The notes beneath the pieces are model-generated. The model was not told the origin of the DNA and ran no database searches. It worked only from the letters and a program-made list of their open reading frames with translations. DNA of 64,000 bases from DASWTL01 sp035575925 (lineage in GTDB: Bacteria > Bacteroidota > Bacteroidia > Sphingobacteriales > Sphingobacteriaceae): NCBI GenBank assembly GCA_035575925.1, contig DATLXK010000040.1, positions 1 through 64,000 on the forward strand, given 5' to 3'. The position numbers and the translations under genes are program-made. Positions within the stretch are counted from its first letter, which is position 1; every line of letters starts with the position of its first letter. Below are positions 35,881 to 44,467 of this stretch, piece by piece.

Positions 35881-36426
35881 ATAAACCCGATTGTAAAACA
35901 TACCGCTATTATATCCCAGCTTTGTGAGAGCCATAAAGTAAAGAGCTTGTATGCCTTAGGGTCAGTTTTAACGGACAAATTCAACACGGAAAGTGATATC
36001 GACTTATTAGTTGATTTTGAAACACTAGATGTTCTGGAATATGCGGATAACTATTTTGACCTGAAATTTGCATTGCAGGACGCTTTATGGACAATGATTA
36101 TTAAAGCGTGGTTGTACGACATTCTAAACGCTATTAACGAAATTGAAGGTTTCTTTATTGAAACTTCTAAAGAGTTTCAGCATTATCAAAGCGACTTGCG
36201 AACTAAACGAGCTGTTGAGAGAAACATTGAAATCATCGGTGAAGCAATGAATCGCATTTTAAAGAAAAGTAATTCCTTTGAAATATCTAATTCCAGAAAG
36301 CTGGTGGACGTGAGGAATAGAATCATTCATGGATATGACTCGGTTTCGGATGAAGTGATTTGGGGTATTGTAATTTTACACTTACCAGTACTGCAAGATG
36401 AAGTAGAAAAGCTACTAGGAGAATAA
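35881..36426 (+). pseudogene. Fused, start-less MntA-HepT toxin-antitoxin relic
   Basis: One frame joins two genes. The first part is an MNT nucleotidyltransferase (antitoxin): IVKHTAIISQLCESHKVKSLYALGS then GS-x10-DID, ending at FALQDAL. It continues directly into HepT (HEPN toxin): AWLYDILNAINEIEGFF, ERNIEIIGEAMNRIL, and the RNase motif RNRIIHGY (Rx4HxY). The MNT C-terminus is missing, so a deletion has fused the pair. Homology extends upstream of the TTG at 35947 to ATA at 35881, where an ATG would be expected, so the original start is lost; no in-frame ATG/GTG/TTG lies before 35947. The HEPN active site is intact, but expression as a functional toxin is doubtful. Confidence 0.75.
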
Positions 36427-36589
36427 AAAACACGCATACCCCCAGGCTCTTTCAAAAATGGCGGGTAATGTGGTTCTCGAAGATTTCTACAATTAACTAA
36501 ATTTTGGGCCAGGCGACTTGAAAAAGCGTTTATTAATGCTGGCTTTATTAATGTAAAATCAGAACTTGTTGATTCACCGCTCGAGCTTT
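36427..36589. other. Decayed coding remnants
   Basis: Bases about 36503-36600 read FWARRLEKAFINAGFINVK...SPLELCGK before a stop, resembling the end of a methyltransferase-like or related protein, but without any start. I cannot name the parent gene. The remnant overlaps the histidine kinase fragment that follows in another frame. Confidence 0.35.
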
Positions 36590-36652
36590 GTGGAAAGTGA
36601 ACTCAATAAAGGTTCGGTGTTTAAGGTATTCCTGAAACTCAGTGCCCGTTAA
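36590..36652 (+). pseudogene. Remnant of a histidine kinase C-terminus
   Basis: Twenty codons (VESELNKGSVFKVFLKLSAR) followed by a stop match the end of the HATPase_c domain of histidine kinases (usual form VESELGKGSTFxVxLP). No other part of a kinase lies nearby upstream. A fragment of a kinase membrane N-terminus is found at 39036-39320. Confidence 0.55.
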
Positions 36653-36748
36653 CGGTATTAAAAGATTTCGGAAACAATAGAACATCCAGGAGGATCTGAA
36701 CCTCCTAACCAGGTTTGTTTTATAAGTTATATAATGATTTTAGCTTAT

Positions 36749-37543
36749 TTACTGGTTTAAATACAATGAGTTTTTGAATCTTTGCGCCAGTAAGCCGGTG
36801 GCCCGGTCGGGATCAATATCTCCAACAATTATTCCTGTTCTGCCGTAAGTTTCATGTATCAGACAGGTACCATCAGGATTAATAATCGCACTGGCTGATT
36901 CCGGATACAATGATGCATAATTAACGCTGGCAAAGAATATGGTATTTTCCAGGGCCCGCATCATCATTGCTTTTTCGTAGTACGGGTTGTTTTTATGACC
37001 CCATTCTGTAAGTTGCGGACCCACGGTATTGCTGCCGCTGAAGTGAGGATGAAACACAATCCGGGCACCCTGCTGCGCTGCCCATCTAACTGATTCAGGA
37101 TACCGGAAGCCTTCATGGCAGATAGTTATTCCAAACTTTAACCCGTTTACTTCAAATATATTTCTTTCTGTGCCCGGCACCCAGATGTGATCTTCTGTTG
37201 GGTCCAGCTGGTTTTTGGTTTGATAACCCAATACTTCACCTTTGCCCGACACCACATAAGCCAGATTGACTAATCCTGAGGGGGTATGCCAATCCATAGG
37301 TACAATGATGGCTATCGAGTTTTCGGCCGCGATTTTGCATACTTTGTACAAGGCTGCCTGCAGGCTTCCGGGTGTACGGTCGTGCGGCGGATAGCCCATG
37401 CCCGGGTAGCCTGGAAGATAAGATTCGGGAAAGCAAATGATCTCCGCCTGTTCCCGGGATGCCTCTTTTACGAGTTTTTCCAGCCCGGATAAACCTTCAG
37501 TTATAGATTTTGGAATGGGCGGAGAAGCTAAAGCTATTTTCAT
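36749..37543 (-). CDS. Carbon-nitrogen hydrolase (nitrilase superfamily)
   Basis: A 264-residue nitrilase-fold amidohydrolase. The catalytic triad is visible: Glu in ICFPESYLPGYP (about residue 40), Lys in GYQTKNQLDPTE (about 110) and Cys in GITICHEGFRYPE (about 143). It should hydrolyse an amide or nitrile via a thioester intermediate. The substrate is unknown. It is flanked by decayed genes upstream and tandem repeats beyond its start. Confidence 0.9.
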   Translation of the reverse strand: MKIALASPPIPKSITEGLSGLEKLVKEASREQAEIICFPESYLPGYPGMGYPPHDRTPGSLQAALYKVCKIAAENSIAIIVPMDWHTPSGLVNLAYVVSGKGEVLGYQTKNQLDPTEDHIWVPGTERNIFEVNGLKFGITICHEGFRYPESVRWAAQQGARIVFHPHFSGSNTVGPQLTEWGHKNNPYYEKAMMMRALENTIFFASVNYASLYPESASAIINPDGTCLIHETYGRTGIIVGDIDPDRATGLLAQRFKNSLYLNQ

Positions 37544-37618
37544 GCGTAAGAAGTTAAAAGCCGATACTGATTATTACTTATACGAGTCTTAACACTAAAA
37601 TATAAAAAACTTTGCTTA

Positions 37619-37900
37619 TACTCTTGTCACCTCGACGCTGGAGAGGTCTGGCTTTCGCACATAGACCAGATTCTTCCCTTTAGGGTCAGAATGACAAAAT
37701 ACACCTATATATTTATACTCTTGTCACCCCAGCAGGAGAGGTTTGGATTTAGCGCATGGCCAGATTCTTCCCTTGGGTTAGAATGCCAAATACACCATAT
37801 ATTTATCCGATTTGTCACCTCGACGCAGGAGAGGTCTGGCTTTAGCGCAAAGAGGCCAGATTTTTCCCTTAGGGTCAGAATGACAAAATACACCATGGAA
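37619..37900. repeat. Three tandem copies of family B palindromic repeat
   Basis: Units start near 37624, 37719 and 37811, each about 75-90 bases: TTGTCACC...GGAGAGGTCTGGCTTT, CGCA, GGCCAGATTCTTCCCTT, AGGGTCAGAATGACAAAATACACC. TTGTCA at the start and TGACAAA at the end are complementary, as are GGTCTGG and CCAGATT, so each unit is an imperfect hairpin. Further copies are at 38818-38960, 39336-39382 and, reversed, 56310-56420. Seen directly; function unknown. Confidence 0.85.
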
Positions 37901-38087
37901 TAAAACATTTGGAAATTATAATCACCAATCGTAATATTGCAATGAGATTAGCTTGACTAAAACGAAATCTTCATAGAAAAACAGAATAAGTTAGCTGTTC
38001 TATTAGGCGATGGCAGAGATGTAAGAGACATGCCTAAAGTATTCATTGTATTTTGTTAAACCCCATTTATCCTAAACCAGCGAATTA
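37901..38087. other. Intergenic region upstream of aquaporin
   Basis: About 190 AT-rich bases with no gene recognised and no clear promoter motif. A short stretch around 37950-38035 might be a decayed reading frame but nothing could be identified. Confidence 0.35.
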
Positions 38088-38741
38088 ATGAAAAAATATA
38101 TAGCAGAACTGATAGGAACCTTTGCTTTAGTCTTCTGTGGTACTGGAGCAATTATCATAAATCAGGAAACCAATGGTTCAATAAGTCATGTCGGAATAGC
38201 AATTACATTTGGCTTAATCGTTATGGCCATGATTTATACCTTAGGTAATATTTCAGGGGCTCATCTGAATCCGGCTGTCAGCATAGCTTTTACTATTGCA
38301 AGACACTTTCCGGCTAAACAATTACTTCCTTATATCATCAGCCAGATGGTTGGTGGTTTGTTAGCTAGTCTACTATTGAAATTGCTATTTCCTTCAAATG
38401 AGCTTTTGGGTGCAACTCTACCCCAGGGTAGTGCTATGCAATCATTTATATTGGAATTTATATTAACTTTTCTTCTGATGCTGGTAATAATAAATGTTGC
38501 CACTGGAAGCAAAGAACAGGGAATGTATGCAGGACTTGCAATAGGTTCAACAGTACTACTTGAAGCCATGTTTGCAGGACCTGTTTCCGGAGCTTCAATG
38601 AACCCTATACGGTCATTTGCTCCAGCAATCGTATCCGGGCATACGGAGCATTTATGGGTTTACTTAACTGCTACGATTCTGGGAGCGGTTACAGCTATAC
38701 CCCTCTGGAAATACTTAACAAGCGAAGTAATAGATAAGTAA
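38088..38741 (+). CDS. MIP-family aquaporin/glycerol channel
   Basis: A 217-residue channel with six membrane helices. The first NPA box is intact (SGAHLNPAVS). The second reads SGASMNPIRSFAPA, so Ile replaces the Ala of NPA; the following Arg of the selectivity filter is kept. Overall spacing and length are those of AqpZ-like water channels. Changes at the NPA Ala occur in several MIP subgroups and may alter selectivity. No glycerol or arsenic genes lie nearby to suggest a solute. Confidence 0.9.
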   Translation: MKKYIAELIGTFALVFCGTGAIIINQETNGSISHVGIAITFGLIVMAMIYTLGNISGAHLNPAVSIAFTIARHFPAKQLLPYIISQMVGGLLASLLLKLLFPSNELLGATLPQGSAMQSFILEFILTFLLMLVIINVATGSKEQGMYAGLAIGSTVLLEAMFAGPVSGASMNPIRSFAPAIVSGHTEHLWVYLTATILGAVTAIPLWKYLTSEVIDK

Positions 38742-38817
38742 CGCTTTTGGTGTGGGCCGAACCAGTGATGGCTGAGGCTGCGCTTGTCAGATAGACGAGG
38801 ATACCATACTTAAACGC

Positions 38818-38960
38818 TTTGTCACCCCAAGAAGGAGATGTCTGGGCTTAGCACAGAGGCCAGATACCTCCTATATAGTCAGAATGACCAAGTACACCAT
38901 ACCATATTTATACGCTTTGTCAACTCGACGAAGGAAAGGTCTGCCTTTCGCGCATATGCA
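38818..38960. repeat. Family B repeat copies
   Basis: A full copy (TTGTCACCCC...GAGGCCAGATACCTCC...GTCAGAATGACCAAGTACACC) spans about 38819-38899. The first half of another copy (TTTGTCAACTCGACG...CTGCCTTTCGCGCAT) spans about 38926-38958. Confidence 0.75.
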
Positions 38961-39035
38961 TCAATACCCAACAATTATGCCTGATCTGCCGTATAAATGC
39001 TATCTTAGGGTTACAGTCCCGCCTAATAAAAATAA

Positions 39036-39320
39036 ATGCATACCTACAGAAAATATTTTAGTCTTCCGATAATCGTCGTTACAGTTTTGGTATTGATAGG
39101 GTGGATTTTTGATATTATCATTCTAAAAAGTATTCTTCCGAGTTTTATCTCTATGAACCCAATGACAGCAATATGTTTAATGCTGCATGCTGCCGGTGTA
39201 TTCTTACTGGGAAAATATCCCTTATCCAATATAATTTTAAAATTAATTGCCGGATTCACCCAGATAGGAAAGTTGGATAATATGCTATCGGAAATTTTTT
39301 TATTTATACTGATATTTTAG
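39036..39320 (+). pseudogene. N-terminal membrane fragment of a sensor histidine kinase
   Basis: A 94-residue frame with two or three membrane helices (about 8-30, 38-58). LVLIGWIFDI, LKSILPSFISMNPMTAICLML is the start of a membrane sensor region typical of Bacteroidota hybrid histidine kinases. The match ends near residue 70 and no kinase domain follows. Family B repeats flank it on both sides. It and the kinase C-terminal remnant at 36590 may derive from one or two lost kinases. Confidence 0.5.
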
Positions 39321-39335
39321 GCATTAGCCATGTAC

Positions 39336-39382
39336 TTCGCGCATAGGCCAGATTCTTCCCTAGGGGTCAGAGTGACCAACAG
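39336..39382. repeat. Half copy of family B repeat
   Basis: CGCGCATAGGCCAGATTCTTCCCTAGGGGTCAGAGTGACCAA is the 3' half of the unit seen at 37619-37900. Confidence 0.75.
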
Positions 39383-39398
39383 TTAAAGCCTGCACCAG

Positions 39399-40022
39399 CT
39401 AAGACACCGTATAAAACTCCTCTTTTTCAGAGGTATGAACCCGTACCACTCCGGCGAGAACCAGATTTACCAGGATCCGTTGTGCACGCCTTCGGCTAAG
39501 GTTTAACAGCGTACTATATTCACGTGCGGTAATACGTTCATTGCTTTCCAGGTATTCAAGCAATCCTTTCTCTTTAGATGTATATTCAATAAATGCGCCC
39601 TCATCCCTGGTTTCGCGTTTTAAAACATCAACCACGATTTTGCTTGCCAATACACTTTTATCTTTAACTCTCACATATACCCACCACTTTTTATCATCGC
39701 CCAGGGCATAATGAGGTTTCGTTGTGCTTTCTTTAACCTCGGCAATTAAAACAATACGATCATCAATGTAAACCTCTTCGAATGAAAGCTCTATTAATGG
39801 CTTGCAGAATAAATTACCTGCCTGAGTAAGCATAAATTTTTCTTCCTCTTCAGATTTCACACCCTTAACAGATCCGTCATCTGCTACACCTACCAGCAAC
39901 CGGCCGCCTTTATTATTAGCAAAGGCAACCAGGGTTTTGGCTATTTTCTCCTGACTGGTTATGCGGTTTTTAAAATCCAGTGTAGCACCTTCACCCTCTA
40001 AAATGATCTTTCTGATATTCAT
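39399..40022 (-). CDS. AlbA_2 (Schlafen-like) DNA-binding domain protein with winged helix
   Basis: A 207-residue protein. The first 115 residues are an AlbA_2/divergent AAA-4 domain: EGATLDFKNRI, KTLVAFANNKGGRLLVGVADDGSVKGV, then PLIELSFEEVYIDDRIVLIAEV. The last 70 residues form a winged helix (ITAREYSTLLNLSRRRAQRILVNLVLAGVVRVH). Such proteins bind nucleic acid and often regulate transcription. It follows the DUF4442 gene by 15 bp on the same strand, so the two share a transcript. Confidence 0.85.
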   Translation of the reverse strand: MNIRKIILEGEGATLDFKNRITSQEKIAKTLVAFANNKGGRLLVGVADDGSVKGVKSEEEEKFMLTQAGNLFCKPLIELSFEEVYIDDRIVLIAEVKESTTKPHYALGDDKKWWVYVRVKDKSVLASKIVVDVLKRETRDEGAFIEYTSKEKGLLEYLESNERITAREYSTLLNLSRRRAQRILVNLVLAGVVRVHTSEKEEFYTVS

Positions 40023-40037
40023 AATACTCCAGACCGA

Positions 40038-40523
40038 TTAATACGCAATACTTTTTTCTTCTCCTTTATGGAGATTCCGAATATAGACTTCGTTCATTAC
40101 ACTCACACACAACTGTCCGTGTATATCGGTTATTTCAATGGGATATGCTTTAACAAACTTTCCAACGGTGGTTAGTGCCTCTTCAGCTTCCTTAAGCTCC
40201 GCATCAGATAAACTGATCTTAAAATATAAATTAGTGCGTCCCGGTTTTAAATAATTAATAGAAGAGCTTTTTAGCCACACCCGGACCTTATAGCCACGGC
40301 GTTGTAATACCTGATCGAACAACAGGGCATAAAAAGGATCTGAAGCGCTAAAAATGGTTCCGCCAAATATGGATCGGTTATAATTAGTATTGATAATGCT
40401 TTTAGAGATTTTCACTTCCACGCCCCGGAAATCCCTTTCGATTCTTTTAACCCATATTCGCTGAAAAAACAGAGGGGGATAAAATCGCATGGCCCATTTA
40501 AGGGTTTTCTCAGAAACAACCAT
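40038..40523 (-). CDS. DUF4442 hotdog-fold protein
   Basis: A 161-residue protein with RNRSIFGGTIFSAS-like (here YNRSIFGGTIFSASDPFYALL) and LKSSSINYLKPGRTNL segments typical of the DUF4442 branch of the hotdog thioesterase superfamily. Members are thought to act on acyl-CoA or acyl-ACP, but the activity is not established. First gene of a two-gene unit with the AlbA_2 protein. Confidence 0.8.
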   Translation of the reverse strand: MVVSEKTLKWAMRFYPPLFFQRIWVKRIERDFRGVEVKISKSIINTNYNRSIFGGTIFSASDPFYALLFDQVLQRRGYKVRVWLKSSSINYLKPGRTNLYFKISLSDAELKEAEEALTTVGKFVKAYPIEITDIHGQLCVSVMNEVYIRNLHKGEEKSIAY

Positions 40524-40657
40524 TAATCGCTAATATCTGAAACTCTGATGAACATTGTACAAATTGTATTATAAAGAATTCTTTTGATTAAAAATTATAC
40601 CTTGCGAAACCATCCCATATAAATTTACGTATGTGGAGGAAAATAAACTTAACTCAA

Positions 40658-41251
40658 ATGAAAAAACAATTCCAAATCATGACTTTAGCATTTGCATTTT
40701 CAGCATTTGCAGTATCATGCAGCTCAAACAAAACAACGTCAACTGATGCAGATTCTCTTTCTGACACAACGGCGATGATGAACGATTCAATGGCCGATAC
40801 CGAAGCGGGCGTAGAAGTTGGCGGTGCTATGATGGTACCTTCAAAAAACATTGTTGAAAATGCTTTAGGTTCTTCAGATCACACGACATTGGTTGCTGCT
40901 GTAAAAGCAGGAGAGCTTGTTGAAACATTAAGCGGTGCAGGCCCTTTTACTGTATTTGCTCCTACTAATGCTGCTTTCAGTAATCTACCTGCAGGTGCAG
41001 TTGATAACCTGCTAAAGCCTGAAATGAAAAAAGATCTTCAGGGTGTTTTAACCTATCATGTGGTATCCGGAGCTTATAAAGCTGCAGATTTAAAAGATGG
41101 TATGGAATTGACTACCGTACAGGGAAAGAAACTTATGGTTACCAAGAAAGACGGCAAATGCATGATCAACAATGCTACCGTAACCATTGGTGATGTTATT
41201 TCAAGCAATGGGGTAACGCATGTTGTTGATGCGGTATTAATGCCAAAGTAA
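40658..41251 (+). CDS. Fasciclin-domain lipoprotein
   Basis: A 197-residue lipoprotein. The frame is open from an ATG at 40631, but the ATG at 40658 starts a proper signal peptide (MKKQFQIMTLAFAFSAFAVSC, lipobox AVSC), so it is preferred. After a Ser/Thr/Asp-rich linker, one fasciclin (FAS1) domain fills the rest: VAAVKAGELVETLSGAGPFTVFAPTNAAF (two blocks), YHVVSG and ITHVVDAVL-type end (VTHVVDAVLMPK). FAS1 domains mediate adhesion. A terminator follows. Confidence 0.9.
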   Translation: MKKQFQIMTLAFAFSAFAVSCSSNKTTSTDADSLSDTTAMMNDSMADTEAGVEVGGAMMVPSKNIVENALGSSDHTTLVAAVKAGELVETLSGAGPFTVFAPTNAAFSNLPAGAVDNLLKPEMKKDLQGVLTYHVVSGAYKAADLKDGMELTTVQGKKLMVTKKDGKCMINNATVTIGDVISSNGVTHVVDAVLMPK

Positions 41252-41272
41252 TTTAATTAACTTTTAGAATTA

Positions 41273-41302
41273 AACCCTTCACCCAACAGTGAGGGGTTTT
41301 TT
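41273..41302 (+). terminator. Rho-independent terminator
   Basis: AACCCTTCAC (41273-41282) pairs with GTGAGGGGTT (41289-41298) with one G-T pair, followed by T residues. It ends the fasciclin gene. Confidence 0.8.
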
Positions 41303-41348
41303 GTTTCCTGAAATTTGTTTGTAGATTAACGCCCTGAACCCAGGCCTT

Positions 41349-42593
41349 ATGGATGAAAAGATTACCAAACCTCGTAATGTTGTTTTACTTGTTACTGTAG
41401 CCGCTTTAGGATATTTTGTAGATATCTATGATCTGTTGCTCTTCCTGATTATTAAAAACCGAAGTCTGACAGGAATTGGTGTTGCACAGGAAGATATTAC
41501 AGCCACAGGGCTTTTTCTGATGAACTGGCAAATGGCGGGACTGCTGATAGGGGGGATTCTGTGGGGCATTCTGGGCGATAAGAAGGGGAGGCTATCCGTT
41601 CTCTTTGGTTCAATTATTATGTACTCACTTGCCAACATTGCCAACGGGTTTGTGCAAGATGTTAATACCTATGCCATCTTAAGGTTTATTGCAGGTATAG
41701 GCCTTGCCGGCGAGCTTGGGGCAGGGATAACACTTATCAGTGAAACCATGAGCAAAGAAAAGCGCGGATATGGTACGATGATCGTTTCTACAATAGGTAT
41801 CCTGGGAGCTGTAGCGGCCTATTATGTGGCCAATGCCTTCGACTGGCGAATTGCTTTTTTTGTGGGCGGAGGAATGGGGTTGTTATTATTATTACTCCGG
41901 ATAGGGGTTTTTGAATCCGGAATGTTCTCAAAAATTAAACATCATGATGTTTCCAAAGGCAACTTTTTTATGTTGTTTAATAACGCAAAGCGTTTTAAGA
42001 AATATCTGTTTAGTATCCTGATCGCGGTTCCCGTTTGGTTTGTTGTAGGCATATTGATTGGCATAGCACCTGATTTTGGCAAAGCCCTGGGCATAACGGA
42101 TGTAATAGATACCGGGCGCGGCGTAATGTTTACTTATATAGGCATATCAGCCGGTGATTTTTTATCCGGTACTTTAAGCCAACTATTTAAAACCCGTAAG
42201 CGTATTGTCTTTATATTTTTGATACTTACTTATGCTGGCATTTTATATTTCCTCTTTTCGGATGGCATGTCAGCAGATGCGTTCTATATGCTTTGCCTTT
42301 ACCTGGGGGTGGCCACCGGATATTGGGTAGTGTTTGTTACTATGGCCTCCGAGCAATTCGGTACTAATCTGCGGGCTACCGTTACTACTACAGCTCCCAA
42401 TTTTGTGCGTGGATCATTAATTTTAATTACCCTGTTGTTTACCGTTTTACGTGATCAAACCGGAATTATTAATGCAGGACTGATAGTGGGCACCTTAACA
42501 ATTGCCATTGCTTTTGTTTCTTTGTGGCAGTTAGAAGAAACTTATGGTAAAGATTTGGATTATGTGGAACCATCGGGCGGTACCGGCTTATAG
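41349..42593 (+). CDS. Major facilitator superfamily transporter
   Basis: A 414-residue protein with about 12 membrane helices. The loop between helices 2 and 3 reads GILGDKKGRLSVLFGS, the MFS motif A, and GLAGELGAGITL is a helix-5-like motif seen in metabolite/H+ symporters. The acidic DIYDLLLF in the first helix resembles sialic acid and shikimate-type MFS members. It is 15 bp upstream of hemF on the same strand, so they are likely co-transcribed. Substrate unknown. Confidence 0.88.
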   Translation: MDEKITKPRNVVLLVTVAALGYFVDIYDLLLFLIIKNRSLTGIGVAQEDITATGLFLMNWQMAGLLIGGILWGILGDKKGRLSVLFGSIIMYSLANIANGFVQDVNTYAILRFIAGIGLAGELGAGITLISETMSKEKRGYGTMIVSTIGILGAVAAYYVANAFDWRIAFFVGGGMGLLLLLLRIGVFESGMFSKIKHHDVSKGNFFMLFNNAKRFKKYLFSILIAVPVWFVVGILIGIAPDFGKALGITDVIDTGRGVMFTYIGISAGDFLSGTLSQLFKTRKRIVFIFLILTYAGILYFLFSDGMSADAFYMLCLYLGVATGYWVVFVTMASEQFGTNLRATVTTTAPNFVRGSLILITLLFTVLRDQTGIINAGLIVGTLTIAIAFVSLWQLEETYGKDLDYVEPSGGTGL

Positions 42594-42608
42594 CCAAAAT
42601 AGCTAATT

Positions 42609-43526
42609 ATGATTACTAGGGACGAGGTTGCTGAAGCATACAGAACAATTCAGGATGAAATTTGCCGCGGACTGGAAGCAGCAGATGGCAAAGGAAAGTT
42701 TTCAGAAGAACTGTGGGATAGGGCAGAAGGTGGAGGGGGCAGGAGCAGGGTGATGGAAAATGGCGATCTAATTGAAAAAGGAGGAGTTAACTTTTCAGCA
42801 GTTCATGGTAAGCTTCCGGCATCTGTAAAAAAAGCTTTTGATGTACATACAGATGAGTTCTTTGCTACCGGAGTTTCTATTGTAATCCATCCCAATCATC
42901 CATGGATTCCTATTATCCACATGAATATTCGTTATTTTGAAATGCCGGGAAGTGGTAATTCTCCTGATGAAGATATTCGCTGGTTTGGCGGGGGAATAGA
43001 TGTTACGCCGCATTATGTTATTGATGAGGACGCAAGCTTTACTCACAATCATTTAAAAGAGGTGTGCAACAGTTTCAATCCTCACTTTTATCCGGATTTT
43101 AAAAAGTGGGCTGATGATTATTTTTTCATTAAGCATCGTAATGAAACACGCGGAATTGGTGGTATTTTCTATGACCGTCTTACACCAAAAACTGCTGGCT
43201 TGGAGTGGTTTCAGATACTGGAATTCTCAAAAGCAGTGGGGCGCTCTTTTCTGCCGTTATACACCGAATTGATTTCACGGAATAAAAATAAACCCATCAC
43301 CCCTGAAAATAAGGAATGGCAATACCTGCGCAGAAGCAGGTATGCAGAGTTTAACCTGGTTTATGATGCGGGTACCAAATTCGGACTGGAAACTAACGGG
43401 AGGATTGAATCCATACTAATGAGCCTTCCACCACAGGCAAACTGGAAATATAATTTTACTCCCTTAATTAACAGCGAAGAAGAAAGAACCCAAAAATTAC
43501 TCAAAAAAGGAATTGACTGGGCTTAA
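42609..43526 (+). CDS. hemF: Oxygen-dependent coproporphyrinogen III oxidase
   Basis: A 305-residue HemF, the enzyme that decarboxylates two propionates of coproporphyrinogen III with O2 in haem synthesis. GGGGRSRVMENGDLIEKGG, NFSAVHG, PWIPIIHMNIRYFE, WFGGGIDVTPHY and RRSRYAEFNLVYDAGTKFG are near-universal HemF blocks. Length is normal. Its presence points to aerobic growth. Confidence 0.97.
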   Translation: MITRDEVAEAYRTIQDEICRGLEAADGKGKFSEELWDRAEGGGGRSRVMENGDLIEKGGVNFSAVHGKLPASVKKAFDVHTDEFFATGVSIVIHPNHPWIPIIHMNIRYFEMPGSGNSPDEDIRWFGGGIDVTPHYVIDEDASFTHNHLKEVCNSFNPHFYPDFKKWADDYFFIKHRNETRGIGGIFYDRLTPKTAGLEWFQILEFSKAVGRSFLPLYTELISRNKNKPITPENKEWQYLRRSRYAEFNLVYDAGTKFGLETNGRIESILMSLPPQANWKYNFTPLINSEEERTQKLLKKGIDWA

Positions 43527-43657
43527 CTTTATTTTACAGACGATAATTACTTTTATTGGACAAACCTGTATGTTATAATAACCAGTCAACCAGCTTTAAG
43601 GTGTAAATATCGGGTGGAACGGTAATTGTAAGATGATATCCATAAATCAATATACAT

Positions 43658-44107
43658 ATGGAAACGACAACAGCAACAACCGAAATTTTAAACGATCTGG
43701 TTCAGATTAACAATGACCGTGTAGTGGGTTACGAACGCGCTATAGATGAATTAAAAGATGAAGATTCTGATCTTAAGGAATTATTTCATAGCATGATAGA
43801 TGAAAGCAGAACCTATAAAAATGAGCTTTCTGCTGAGTTAAGTGCGGCTGGTGCTTCTACAGATACAGGTACAACCAACAGCGGTAAAATTTACCGGGTT
43901 TGGATGGATGTGAAAGCAGTTTTTACTGGACATGACCGTAAAGCAGTACTTTCTAATTGTGAATTTGGTGAAGATGCTGCACAAACTGCATATAAAACCG
44001 CTTTATCAGACGAAGATCTTCCTGCACATATTTATTCGTTGATATCTCAGCAAAAAGAAATGTTAAAATTATCTCACGACAAAATTAAAGCCCTGCGTGA
44101 CAGGTAA
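43658..44107 (+). CDS. PA2169/DUF2383-family four-helix-bundle protein
   Basis: A 149-residue helical protein: EILNDLVQINNDRVVGYERAIDEL, LFHSMIDESRTYKNELSAEL, and ANCEFGEDAAQTAYKTAL-like (SNCEFGEDAAQTAYKTAL) match the DUF2383 ferritin-like bundle family. Members are often stress-linked; the function is not established. No signal peptide. A terminator follows. Confidence 0.85.
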   Translation: METTTATTEILNDLVQINNDRVVGYERAIDELKDEDSDLKELFHSMIDESRTYKNELSAELSAAGASTDTGTTNSGKIYRVWMDVKAVFTGHDRKAVLSNCEFGEDAAQTAYKTALSDEDLPAHIYSLISQQKEMLKLSHDKIKALRDR

Positions 44108-44128
44108 TAAATATTTTTAGTATATTTA

Positions 44129-44162
44129 AAAGCCTGTTTCCAAGTGAGACAGGCTTTTTTTA
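44129..44162 (+). terminator. Rho-independent terminator
   Basis: AAAGCCTGTTTC (44129-44140) pairs with GAGACAGGCTTT (44146-44157), followed by a T run. It ends the DUF2383 gene. Confidence 0.88.
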
Positions 44163-44247
44163 TGTTGTGAACACACTGAATATTTAAATATTAAGGAACC
44201 TTTTTATCCTAACTTTGTTATCATCACTAAACTTATAATAAAAGTAT

Positions 44248-44445
44248 ATGGCGAATATAAATCCGCAAGACCAGCAGAACGCTCCCCCGATAGAAAAAGA
44301 TTATGAAGAGCATAAACTAGATCCCGGTCCATCAAAAGAAGCGGTTGTTGAAGAGGACAAGAATGGTGCATCTAAAGTTCTAAAGTGGATATTACCTGCT
44401 TTAGTTGTGCTTCTATTAATTGTCTGGTTCTTTGTTAAAGAATGA
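44248..44445 (+). CDS. Small single-pass membrane protein
   Basis: A 65-residue protein with a hydrophilic Gln/Pro/Glu-rich first half and one C-terminal membrane helix (about residues 45-63, VLKWILPALVVLLLIVWFFV). It looks like a tail-anchored protein. No family recognised. It is 22 bp upstream of the next lipoprotein gene. Confidence 0.65.
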   Translation: MANINPQDQQNAPPIEKDYEEHKLDPGPSKEAVVEEDKNGASKVLKWILPALVVLLLIVWFFVKE

Positions 44446-44467
44446 TCTAATACCTTACCACATTAAA

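Noticed and set aside
37619..37900. Possible CRISPR array
   Set aside because: The units are long imperfect hairpins repeated with no unique spacers between short identical repeats, and no cas genes are near.
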